From Bacteroidota bacterium (GTDB lineage Bacteria > Bacteroidota > Bacteroidia > Bacteroidales > CAIXZF01): DNA of 48,560 bases. The position numbers and the translations under genes were made by a program. Below are positions 10,768 to 20,900 of this stretch, one piece after another; the first letter of the stretch is position 1, and the number at the start of each line of letters is the position of its first letter. The stretch lies in assembly GCA_026391855.1 (NCBI GenBank), contig JAPLDE010000176.1:3138-51697 (forward strand). The letters are read 5' to 3'. Below the pieces are notes generated by a model. It saw only the letters and a program-made list of their open reading frames with translations. It searched no databases and was not told the origin of the DNA.

Positions 10768-12291
10768 ATGAAATTTGATTTTCAAAATAATGAGTTCACC
10801 GATCTGGAATTCCAATGCCAAAAGATCGCAATCTCTGGTAGTGACAGGGATATAAACTGGGAAGATTCAAAAAAGGTCGTAGATCAATATATTGCCATTT
10901 TTTCAAATCTCGGTCTACCTAAAGGACACCCGGTGATTGTCTATGGACATAAGGAACATTTGTTTCCTTTGGCAATATTAGCTTTGATGCGATGTGACCT
11001 TCCGTATATTCCAGTCGACAATATATATCCATTTGAAAGGCTCATAAAAATTCAGTCTGTTTCAGGCTCTCAGGTATTGATCAACTGTGGTGATTATCTT
11101 ATCGATGATTTCATCCCAATAGTAATTAATAATCATTTCGAGGTAGAATTCCGCTTTAACGCTGACTTTTCAAATGGAATTGTTTATAGAGAATCAGATC
11201 CCTTGCGTTACATCTTGTTTACTTCCGGCAGCACTGGTGAGCCCAAAGGTGTTCAGATTACCAGATCGTCACTGAATTGTTTTTGTAATTGGATAAAAAC
11301 ATCCTATCCTTTTACTGCCGATGATGTTTTTTTAAACCAGTCGCTGTTTACTTTCGATGTTTCATTGTACGACATTGTTGGCGCTTTTCTGCATGGTGGT
11401 ACTATACTATTAATTGATATTGGATTAACAAAAGAGAGCGATCGGTTATTCCGGAAATTGCGTAAATATAAATGCTCAGTATGGGTTTCCACACCTTCTT
11501 TTGCATATATTTATCTCAGAGAAACCCAGATGAACCAAAACTATCTGGACTGTATGAAAATATTTCTTTTTGCCGGTGAAAATTTGCCTGTTCATGTGGT
11601 TGAAGGCTTGCACAGGCAATTTCCGGATTCAAAGGTTTTTAACGCATATGGTCCAACAGAAGCAACAGTAACTACTACTTTGGTTGAAGTGTCGGCTGAA
11701 ATGGTGAAAAGCTCCTGTATTCCCATTGGTTATCCCCGTCCGGATTCAGTCATTTTAATTGAAAATGAAAGCAATGACCCGGAAAAAACAGGTGAATTAA
11801 TTATTGTCGGAGATCATGTTTCCATTGGATATCTGAAAGATGAGACCCTATCCTCTGAGAAATTCTTTACATTCAGAAAAAAACGGGCCTTCAGAACGGG
11901 CGACCTGGGATACTATTCGGATAATATGCTGTATTTTACAGGCAGGAATGATGATATGATCAAATTTCATGGCTACAGAATTGAATTGGGAGAAATCAGC
12001 GCAGTGATCCGCGAGATGAAATTTATTGAAGATGCCGTCACTATTCCTTTAAAAAGAGGAGAAGATATTAAAAGGATTATATCTATTGTTGTACTAACAA
12101 ACAGCGATTCAGAATATACAAAAGATTGGGAAAATGCTTTGAAATCCCATCTCGAAAAGAAACTACCCTCTTATATGCTTCCTGCCGACATCATCAAAGT
12201 GGATAAATTTCCATTAAATGCCAATCAAAAAATTGACAAGGCTGCCTTGATCGAAATATATAAATCCTTGAAATCGTCTAATAGAACATAA
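10768..12291 (+). CDS. dltA: DltA-like D-alanine--carrier protein ligase (adenylation domain)
   Basis: FTSGSTGEPKGVQIT, FLNQSLFTFDVSLYDIVGAFLHGGT, WVSTPSFAYIYL, FAGENLPVHV, FNAYGPTEATVT, GRNDDMIKFHGYRIELGEI, LNANQKIDKAAL. Confidence 0.88.
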   Translation: MKFDFQNNEFTDLEFQCQKIAISGSDRDINWEDSKKVVDQYIAIFSNLGLPKGHPVIVYGHKEHLFPLAILALMRCDLPYIPVDNIYPFERLIKIQSVSGSQVLINCGDYLIDDFIPIVINNHFEVEFRFNADFSNGIVYRESDPLRYILFTSGSTGEPKGVQITRSSLNCFCNWIKTSYPFTADDVFLNQSLFTFDVSLYDIVGAFLHGGTILLIDIGLTKESDRLFRKLRKYKCSVWVSTPSFAYIYLRETQMNQNYLDCMKIFLFAGENLPVHVVEGLHRQFPDSKVFNAYGPTEATVTTTLVEVSAEMVKSSCIPIGYPRPDSVILIENESNDPEKTGELIIVGDHVSIGYLKDETLSSEKFFTFRKKRAFRTGDLGYYSDNMLYFTGRNDDMIKFHGYRIELGEISAVIREMKFIEDAVTIPLKRGEDIKRIISIVVLTNSDSEYTKDWENALKSHLEKKLPSYMLPADIIKVDKFPLNANQKIDKAALIEIYKSLKSSNRT

Positions 12292-12317
12292 TTGTAAGTT
12301 ATATTTTGAAATATGCA

Positions 12318-12359
12318 TACAAATTCAAGGATTACCAGGTCATCAACGCCAGGGATTGA
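12318..12359 (+). repeat. Right copy of 42-bp direct repeat flanking the dlt-like island
   Basis: tacaaattcaaggaTtaccaggtcatcaacgccagggattga; 41/42 identical to 7480-7521. Confidence 0.95.
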
Positions 12360-13954
12360 TTGTCTCCTTTAGCCCTGCTTAGGGCTACCTGCCATAACAT
12401 GTCTTCGGGCCGGAGGAAATAGGGGTTATGGATGATCTTCTGCATGCAGGCAGGATCATTTCTCAGCGTCCTGATGTTATCCTGTAAGGCATAATAAAGT
12501 TTGTACAGTTCGGGCAATTCGTTCCGGAACAGATACCGGCAATCTCTTTTAATGATCGTATTCAACGGAAGCCTTGCTTCCCGGGCTTTCTGCCACTCTT
12601 TTACCATCCATTCTTTATTTGCCCTGATGATATCATCATAATAAACCGGGCCATAATACAGCAGGTATTTTTCCTTGTTCTCACATCTGAAAGTATAGAC
12701 GGCATTATCATGAAGGGCTTGATATACAGGAACTTTGTCGGTCCCGGCCTTTTTAACGATCAGGTCGAACCAGTCACTGAAACCGCGTATCTTTCCTTCA
12801 TACTGATAAGGATAGTCTTTCTCCAGTTCAGGGGTGTAGAGATCAAACAGGTTATCGATAAAATTCCAGTCGAATTTGTACAGAAATCTTTCCGTAACCA
12901 TCAGGAACACTACATCCTGTTTTTCCACTTCTGCTTTAATATCCAGCGATTCCACCTTCTTTTCACCATAATAGGAATCGGGGTATACCAGGGTGTTGAA
13001 ATACCAGAACGCCTCATTCCTGTAACAAAAGAGGGGAAGCCTGGTGTTGAAGATGTTCCAGTAGTAACTGTCAGCCACAGTCAGTACCGATAAACGGCTG
13101 TCTCCCGGCTTTTTCCTGAAATGAAAGGCCGGATAGGCAAGGGGTGGATTGGAAAGTCCGCACAACAGGTTCAGCGCTTTGCCGGCATCATTATCGGTTT
13201 GCATGGCCTGGTGCGAAATCATGAAACTGTCGGTGACCAGGTCGGGGAGATGAATCCCCCTCACCTTTTCGAGGTAGTGCAACAATGAATCCGCAGCCAG
13301 TATCATCCCGTAAGCACTCCAATGGACGCCGGTCTTGGGATATAACGGATAGGGTGCCGTGGGTTTCATTTTCTTAAACCAATCGTTGAAGTCTAAATAA
13401 TTGATATTTAGCTCCCTGGCTTTTTCAACAAAGGCCTGGTAATTGGATCTGCCGGGAGGGTAGAGATCGTAAAAATTGTCGGGAATGAATTCGGGACTGA
13501 AAGAAGCCTTACCGGGTTCAAAAACAAGGATGAGGTTTTTTCCCTTTGTTTTAAAAAGTTCCTGCAGGTATTTCAACCGCCTTAGTTTCTTTTCAACCGC
13601 AAGCTCGCCGATAAAGTCGCCACCCAGATATGCCCTGATGTAATCCTTTTCAAAAAGGTTGTTATCTTTTCCAATGACAATACCCTCGGCATGCGCTTTA
13701 TTGAAGAGGCTGAAATCCAACTGGTTATTACATCTTACCAGCACATTTCTGAATCCAATCGTGTTTTCCAGGAATTGCCGGCTTGAATCCTGAAAACTGC
13801 CGGCAAACCAGCCGGTCTTCGTGAAATTGGGCTGAGCGGGGGTTTTAAAATCGCCGTTTAACGGGCGGATGGGAATAATACCGGTTAGATTCTCTGCCAG
13901 GGGAAGAAAAAGCAATACAAGAAGGGTGTAGTTCAGTACTCTCTTTAACATCAT
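12332..13954 (-). CDS. DHHW/AlgX-AlgJ-like SGNH-hydrolase-fold protein
   Basis: N-terminal signal anchor; FLENTIGFRNVLVRCNNQLDFSLFNKAHAEGIVIGKDNNLFEKDYI and YPKTGVHWSAYGMILAADSLL, typical of AlgX/AlgJ-like proteins. Confidence 0.7.
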   Translation of the reverse strand: MMLKRVLNYTLLVLLFLPLAENLTGIIPIRPLNGDFKTPAQPNFTKTGWFAGSFQDSSRQFLENTIGFRNVLVRCNNQLDFSLFNKAHAEGIVIGKDNNLFEKDYIRAYLGGDFIGELAVEKKLRRLKYLQELFKTKGKNLILVFEPGKASFSPEFIPDNFYDLYPPGRSNYQAFVEKARELNINYLDFNDWFKKMKPTAPYPLYPKTGVHWSAYGMILAADSLLHYLEKVRGIHLPDLVTDSFMISHQAMQTDNDAGKALNLLCGLSNPPLAYPAFHFRKKPGDSRLSVLTVADSYYWNIFNTRLPLFCYRNEAFWYFNTLVYPDSYYGEKKVESLDIKAEVEKQDVVFLMVTERFLYKFDWNFIDNLFDLYTPELEKDYPYQYEGKIRGFSDWFDLIVKKAGTDKVPVYQALHDNAVYTFRCENKEKYLLYYGPVYYDDIIRANKEWMVKEWQKAREARLPLNTIIKRDCRYLFRNELPELYKLYYALQDNIRTLRNDPACMQKIIHNPYFLRPEDMLWQVALSRAKGDNQSLALMTW

Positions 13955-13979
13955 TCGGTCGTGTGATTGTTTCTGGTAA

Positions 13980-16900
13980 TCAGTATTTTATTAGTTTACC
14001 GGTAGTTGTTCCGCCGGAAGTGATCAGGGTGTAAAAGTAAACACCCGGCGCCAAACCATCGCTTTCTCCTTCCGACAGATTCCATCGGATCAACTGATCG
14101 CCTTTTTCCAGCTGCTGGTTTTTAAGGAGGGTTTTTATGATTTTACCCTGAATATCATAAACCACCAGGCTTACAGGATGGCGGTCATTTACCCTGAAAA
14201 GGAAACTGGCGCCGCTGGTAAACGGATTGGGTATAACCCTGCAACCCTTTGTAATGTCTTGTGATTCAGGATGATCAACAGAAACGATGTCTCCAAAAGT
14301 AGGAAAGAGAATTTCGTCTATCCAGGCAGCATCTTTGCCCCAGCTGACGGAATAATCTTTATGAAAATTCCATTTAAAGGTGTGGTATCCGGTCTCAACC
14401 GGGTAAGCAAAATACTGCCAGTCCTGGTATCCGTCCCAACGCTGCTTTTCAACGTTGTCAATATAGAAACCAAGGTAATCGTAGTTATGATTGTTTACAT
14501 CCTGTTCGCAGGAAACCCTTCTGTAGAACCCTATATTTCCGGGCGCCTGGACATTCAGGCTAATGTAAAGTATCGATTCTTCATTGTCACTGACATCTCC
14601 CGAACGCGCACAATTCTGACCCTGGTAAGGAAGACTATCGGTGATAAACCATGGGGCATCTCCCCCGAAATGCCAGTCGAACATGGAGAAGTCGGCTGTT
14701 TCAAAATTCTCCCCGTTATAACCGATTTTCAAATAGAAGGTAACATTCATGCTGACCTGGTTATTGCCGACGGCCGACAGGTTGACCAGGGCAAGGTGGT
14801 CGAGCGGTGCGATGGCAGCAACGGTAACGTTTGCCAGTACATTTCCTGAACCTCCCGGGATGAGGCTGGGAATGATACCGGTAGCCGTGTTAAAGGTCAG
14901 GTAGGGATCAGATGTACTGAGTGTTACCGTAATATTCTCAACGGCTGCACCCCCTGCATTTTTAAGGCTGATCATCACGTTGCTGGTCTCACCAGGGTCA
15001 AGATAGCCGTTTCCGCCATCCATCACCTGGACGCTATGAAGACCCAGGTTGGGTGCGTAGGCGGAAAGGGGGAATTCACGGCCAAGGGTGTCATTGGAAA
15101 GGGGTACGAAGACACCTATAGTAAACGGGTGATTATCAGGCACTGACAGTGAAACATCAAACCGGAAAGCATCCGGAAGGAAGGCGGTGTCACCCGGATT
15201 CAGCAAGCCACAGGTTTCCACGCTGTCGATCAGCGAAAAATATGGGTCGCTTAAGGTAAGGTGAAAGACCGGGTTGAGCATTGGCTGGTCGCTGATGTTT
15301 TTCACTTTAAGACCTATATAAGCTGATTCCCCATACTGGATCAGGTTATCGGTACCCGAAGTGATGACCGGCTCGATCTCAAGTCCGGTGGTATAAAACA
15401 CCAACGTTTTGGTGTTTCTGATATCCCTGCTGTCTCTCACCATAATTTTCACCGGACCATACGTAGTTTCCAGGGGTGTGCCATAGAGAAGGCCTGTCTT
15501 GGAGAGTTCCAGCCCCACAGGGAAAGGAGCCGGTATAAATGCGGTTACCTGGTCGGCCACGGGAAGGGGATTACATGAACCGGACATCACAGCATAATTG
15601 AACAGATCACCGTTCGAAATGCCTCCGACCCAATTAAGCCAATAGGGTATTACAATGTTACCGTAATAAAACTCAATATTTCCGTCATAATACAGTTTCA
15701 CGGCATAGTTCAGATCGGTATTGCTTTCTCCTGAAATAACTGTCTTCCAGCGGAAGGTAGCCGAATACTGATCGCCCTCATACCAGATGCCTCCGCCGCT
15801 TGGTATGGCTTGGGTTTTGGTCATCAGGGGAGAGATATTCTTTGTATTATGCTGATAGATAGTCTCATCGATGATAAATGGCCAGGGCATCGGCTGATCA
15901 TCGAACATCAGGTAGCCGTCAACATGCACAACTACGCGGTGGTATTTCTTTCCATAGAAGGGGAAATCAAAATCAAGGGTTTTACTCACCTGTCCGCTGC
16001 TTGAATTGGACAAAACAAGCTGCTCTGCTGTAACAGTCGGAAAGGGTTGGGGAAAATTACTTTCATAATAATCCATCTCCATTTCATAATCATAGGGAGG
16101 CGTTCCACCTGTTGAAGTAAGCTGGTGATTATAAGGTTCATATAAGGTTGCAGGGGGTAAAACGGAATCGATCAGTGTGACGGTAGGGAAATTCACGGTC
16201 TTGTTCACCCAGATCATCGTCAGGTCATTGTCTGTCAAGGGAGTAGCCGGTCCTGTAAAAGCAACTTCTTCCGGTGCCGGGGTATAATCGATGAGCGAAA
16301 AGGCCTGGATACTTCCGTCGGCATCATGGTCATAGTCCTTTTCATCAACCATCAGGAAATACCTGGCCGGGTGATTGGGTGGAATATAGCTTAATAGGGG
16401 AGTAACATCCAGCCCGAATTCCAGGTTTTTGTTCGACTCAACGGTAGTACCACCCTGCATATAATAGGCGCCTCCCTGATAGTTGAACAAAGGGAATTCC
16501 ATCACATATTCGGGCACAACGGACGCTGTGTCGGAGGATATCCCGGCCATGACTTTCACCTTGGATCTGTTTGAATGCTTGAGCGTTACCTTGAAAGTAA
16601 TTTTGGGCTGATAGTCAGGTTTCGGAATGACTACATACACCGTGTTATTCCAGATCCCACCCTGGGGTTTGGGGTCGGCCAGGTTTTTATACATCGTATA
16701 GCAAAAACCATTGTTTCCCACACCGGTTCCAAAACTGTTCACCCATTTTACTCCTCCGATTTCCCAATCCTGCACATTTACCACGCCATCCCCATTGATA
16801 TCGATATTGTTGGTAAACTGTCCGTCACCGTTAAAATCGTAACGGATGGAATCATTGAACCCGACAATGGTAAGCTGGTGGTTTGTGTTGGGTGTCCAGT

Positions 16901-17615
16901 CGATGGTTACGCATTGCCCTCCTTCTTCGGTCCCTGGCGGCAGGGTCACGGCGGATGTGGCATAAGCGGCAAACTGGGCTACCCCTCCTGAGGGTGCGCC
17001 TTCCAGGTGGTCATTGATCCAGTGTTTCAGTACCTGGAGGCCTTCAGGCGTGCCTACAGGAATGGAATAGATCTCGTCTATCCTGTTTTTCATGGCATGG
17101 TAGTAATAATCATAACCGGAAAGCCAGATATTGGGTCCGTATGTCGACATTCCGCCATAGTCCTGCACATTTACGGTACCACCTCCCCTGATGATCTCCC
17201 AGGTCTCACTGAAACCGACCCCGCAGCTAACACCGTTATTGCCGAAATTCCAGGCATAATGTGTAGGATATTGATTTTCAGGCAGGTTTGCCGGTACATT
17301 CCGTCTGCTGCACATCTCGTAAGTGAAATTATACCCGATTCCGGAGGCCTGTCCGCATTCCAGGGCAACCTGTGAAAAAACTGGTCTCAGGTATGGCTGG
17401 GTTGAATTGTCAACCTTATACAACAACATGGGTGCAGCCGGTGATTTGTATTTGGGCGGGACCTTGATCCCGGGAATATTTCTCAGGAATTGCTGGTCCC
17501 TTTCGCTGAGTGTTGACAAGTCCGCAGCATTTCCGGTAGAAACGCTGTTCTTTTGAGCAAGGCTTAAAAAGCTGATAATGAAGGATAAAACCAAAAAAAC
17601 AGATGCTTTTCTCAT
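13980..17615 (-). CDS. Secreted papain-like (C1-type) cysteine peptidase with T9SS C-terminal sorting domain
   Basis: Signal peptide MRKASVFLVLSFIISFLSLAQ; catalytic-type blocks QVALECGQASGIGYNF, NHQLTIVGFND, GGVKWVNSFGT; C-terminal VIPNPFTSGASFLFRV...LAPGVYFYTLITSGGTTTGKLIKY. The ORF is open from 17681. Confidence 0.75.
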   Translation of the reverse strand: MRKASVFLVLSFIISFLSLAQKNSVSTGNAADLSTLSERDQQFLRNIPGIKVPPKYKSPAAPMLLYKVDNSTQPYLRPVFSQVALECGQASGIGYNFTYEMCSRRNVPANLPENQYPTHYAWNFGNNGVSCGVGFSETWEIIRGGGTVNVQDYGGMSTYGPNIWLSGYDYYYHAMKNRIDEIYSIPVGTPEGLQVLKHWINDHLEGAPSGGVAQFAAYATSAVTLPPGTEEGGQCVTIDWTPNTNHQLTIVGFNDSIRYDFNGDGQFTNNIDINGDGVVNVQDWEIGGVKWVNSFGTGVGNNGFCYTMYKNLADPKPQGGIWNNTVYVVIPKPDYQPKITFKVTLKHSNRSKVKVMAGISSDTASVVPEYVMEFPLFNYQGGAYYMQGGTTVESNKNLEFGLDVTPLLSYIPPNHPARYFLMVDEKDYDHDADGSIQAFSLIDYTPAPEEVAFTGPATPLTDNDLTMIWVNKTVNFPTVTLIDSVLPPATLYEPYNHQLTSTGGTPPYDYEMEMDYYESNFPQPFPTVTAEQLVLSNSSSGQVSKTLDFDFPFYGKKYHRVVVHVDGYLMFDDQPMPWPFIIDETIYQHNTKNISPLMTKTQAIPSGGGIWYEGDQYSATFRWKTVISGESNTDLNYAVKLYYDGNIEFYYGNIVIPYWLNWVGGISNGDLFNYAVMSGSCNPLPVADQVTAFIPAPFPVGLELSKTGLLYGTPLETTYGPVKIMVRDSRDIRNTKTLVFYTTGLEIEPVITSGTDNLIQYGESAYIGLKVKNISDQPMLNPVFHLTLSDPYFSLIDSVETCGLLNPGDTAFLPDAFRFDVSLSVPDNHPFTIGVFVPLSNDTLGREFPLSAYAPNLGLHSVQVMDGGNGYLDPGETSNVMISLKNAGGAAVENITVTLSTSDPYLTFNTATGIIPSLIPGGSGNVLANVTVAAIAPLDHLALVNLSAVGNNQVSMNVTFYLKIGYNGENFETADFSMFDWHFGGDAPWFITDSLPYQGQNCARSGDVSDNEESILYISLNVQAPGNIGFYRRVSCEQDVNNHNYDYLGFYIDNVEKQRWDGYQDWQYFAYPVETGYHTFKWNFHKDYSVSWGKDAAWIDEILFPTFGDIVSVDHPESQDITKGCRVIPNPFTSGASFLFRVNDRHPVSLVVYDIQGKIIKTLLKNQQLEKGDQLIRWNLSEGESDGLAPGVYFYTLITSGGTTTGKLIKY

Positions 17616-17902
17616 AAATATCAAATATGTTGAAAATTTTCTGAAAGTATTTTTTTTTCTCGTTATTCCGGGTTGAAGCATCAGTCCCTTCCCGGCATTC
17701 TGGTTGGGACTAAAGCGGGAAGGCAGTCATCTGATTCTTGTCATAAAATTACAAAAATCTTCCTCATTCTTTAATTAATTAACAAGGGCAGACAACCACC
17801 TGCCGATATCATAGTCTACCATTGTTATCTCTTACTTTATAATATTGTGATATTTTGTAATTTTACCGGGTAAAACCCAAGTTTATCTCTAACCCAACAT
17901 CT

Positions 17903-20900
17903 ATGAAAAAATCTTTATGGTTCAGCCTGTTGTTAGTATTGTGTGCCTTGGTTGCCTTTCCTCAGCAGTTTACCGGTCGTGAGGCCAAGAAACGAATACC
18001 CGGTGCCGACGTGATTCGGGTGAAAACCCCAAACCGGATTCCGGACTATATTCATCTGAATCCGCAGGCCTGTTTCCCTCAGGACCAGCTTGTCAACTGG
18101 CTGCATCAAAATCTTACGATTCCGGCTGATTTTTCAATCATAAAGATGCGGACACTACCTGACGACAAAGGGGAGACCCATGATCGTTACAGGCAGTCAT
18201 ACCAATCCGTTCCGGTTTGGGATGCCAACTTTATCGTTCATCAGAAAAACGGTAAAGTGTATTCCATGAATGGTGATTTATATTCAACCATTACTGTTGG
18301 TAACCAGGTGTTGTTTACAGAGAGTGAAGCGCTTGAGGCTGCCCTGATCAGTTATCCTTCAGAAAGGTATAAATGGGAAATAGCGGGTGAGGAAGCTATG
18401 TTAAAGCACATCACAGGCAATGCTGATGCCACCTATTTTCCAAAAGGCCAGCTATTACTGTTCCCGGTAAAATCAGGAGAAACAACCGTTCACCGTTATG
18501 CGTATCTGTTTAACATCTATTCCGATAAGCCCCTTAAAAGGGCAGAGGTTTATGTTGATGCTCAGACCGGTGAATTATTGTTCGAAAATAACCTGATCCA
18601 GGATGCCGATGTTCCTGGAACGGCGGCTACCAGGTATTCCGGTGAGCGTGAGATCGTTGCCGATCAGTTTGATCCAAGCTTCCGTTTAAGAGAAACTGGC
18701 AGGGGACAGGGTATTGAGACCTATAACCTGGCTACAGGCACCGATTATGGTGCTGCCGTTGATTTTACCGATACAGATAACTATTGGAACAATATCAATC
18801 CCCAGATGGATGAGGTGGCAACAGATGCTCATTGGGGAGCAGAAATGACCTATGATTACTATAATATTAAATACAGCCGTAATAGTATTGATGGCCAGGG
18901 ATTTAAACTGGTGAGTTTTGTACATTATGATTACCAGTATGCCAATGCCTTCTGGGATGGAGAAAGAATGACCTATGGCGACGGGGATGCAGACTGGACA
19001 CCCTTGACTGCCCTGGATATCTGCGGACATGAAATCACCCACGGTTTAACTTCCTTTACAGCCAACCTGATTTACCAGAATGAATCCGGTGCGCTAAGCG
19101 AAGGATATTCCGATCTATTCGGCACAGCCATTGAGCATTTTGCCCGTCCTGACAATGCCAACTGGGAAGTAGGAGAGGATATCGGAAGTGCTATCCGTTC
19201 GCTCAGCGATCCTGGGTTATATGGAAACCCTGATACCTACCTTGGGAATAACTGGGCAACCGGGGGTAATGATAATGGCGGGGTCCATACCAATTGCGGT
19301 GTGCTGGGATATTGGTTCTATCTTGTTTCTGTGGGAGGTTCCGGTACCAATGACAACGGGGATGCATACAATGTAACCGGTATCGGTATTGACAATGCTG
19401 CCAAGGTGGCTTTCCGCACCCTGACTGCTCATTTAAATCAAAATTCAGGTTATGATGATGTCAGATATTATTCAATTCTTTCTACTATTGAACTCTTCGG
19501 GGGTTGTTCCCCGGAGGTTGAAGCAGTTACCAATGCCTTATATGCTGTCGGATTAGGATCAGCCTATACACCGGATGTAGTCGCAGCATTCGATGCATCT
19601 GCAACCACTTTTTGTACTGTTCCGGCTGAAGTTTACTTTACCAATAATTCTGTCAATGGTGTTAATTATATTTGGGATTTCGGCGATGGTTGGTCGAGCA
19701 GTGATCTTGCACCGACACACTTTTATACCGCAGAAGGTACTTTTACTGTGTCTTTGTCTGTTGACGGTGGTCCATGTGGTACCGATTCAATTATTAAAAC
19801 TGATCTCATTATAGTAAACCCTCCCGATGCACCCATCGTTACCTCACAGGACAATAACTGCACCGGTCCAATGTCATTTACCCTTACTGCCTATGCAGGG
19901 GATTCTGTAAAGTGGTTTACTACTCCCGCCGGTGGAACCGCTTTCTTTACCGGGCAGGTTTACACCACCCCTGTGTTGACTCAGACTGCCCATTATTATG
20001 TTGAAAATCAGATCATTCAGCCTGCGTTGTATGGCGGGAAACCCGATAACAGCGGGGGCGGGAACAATTACAACAACTGGGCTTCCCACTACCTGGTTTT
20101 TGATGCACTGGAAGATGTAACCATAAAATCGGTTAAAGTATACGCACAGGGAGCCGGAGACAGGGTCATTGAACTGAGGAACAGCACCGGGGCTGTCATT
20201 CAAACGGCAAACATCAACATTCCCAACGGGGAAAGCCGGATCGACCTGAATTTTGACGTACCCCAGGGAAACGATTACCAGTTGGCCGGCCCGATAAATC
20301 CTGACCTGTTCAGGAATGACAATGGATGCAACTATCCTTACCTCATTGGTTCTGTCGTTTCCATCAACTACAGTAGCGCTACCCAGGATCCGACAGGATA
20401 TTACTACTTCTTCTATGACTGGGAAGTCCAGCCTGCAAGCTGTATCAGCGAAAGAAAAGAGATCTCCGCTTTTGTTAATTCCGGAGTTCCTGACGCTGCC
20501 TTTACCTATAATGGTTTTGCCTTGTCAGTGCCTTTTGTAAATACCACCCTGGATGGAAATACATACAACTGGGATTTTGGGGACGGGACAACTTCTACCC
20601 TGGACAACCCGGTTCATGAGTATGCAGCACCCGGACAATACCCTGTGAAACTTGTGGCATATAATACCTGCGGGCAGGATTCAACAACCCACCTGGTTAA
20701 TGTGGCTATCGTGGGTATTGATGAAAGTGCACACAATAATAATATGGTATTGTCCCCTGTTCCGGTTAACGACAGGTTACAGGTCACTTATGAAGGTTCT
20801 CCCTTACAAAATGCCGGGATCAATATTTATGATATCCTGGGGAAAAGAGTAAAGCATAATGCATTGGGAGAAACATACGGCAAATGGAGCCAGACCATAG

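Noticed and set aside
7970-12291. Calling the locus a teichoic acid D-alanylation operon
   Set aside because: The proteins are dlt-like, but the acceptor polymer cannot be inferred and Bacteroidetes are not known to have teichoic acids; only 'dlt-like' is supported.
14271-14849. 192-aa plus-strand ORF
   Set aside because: Antisense to the C1-peptidase/T9SS gene; shadow ORF.
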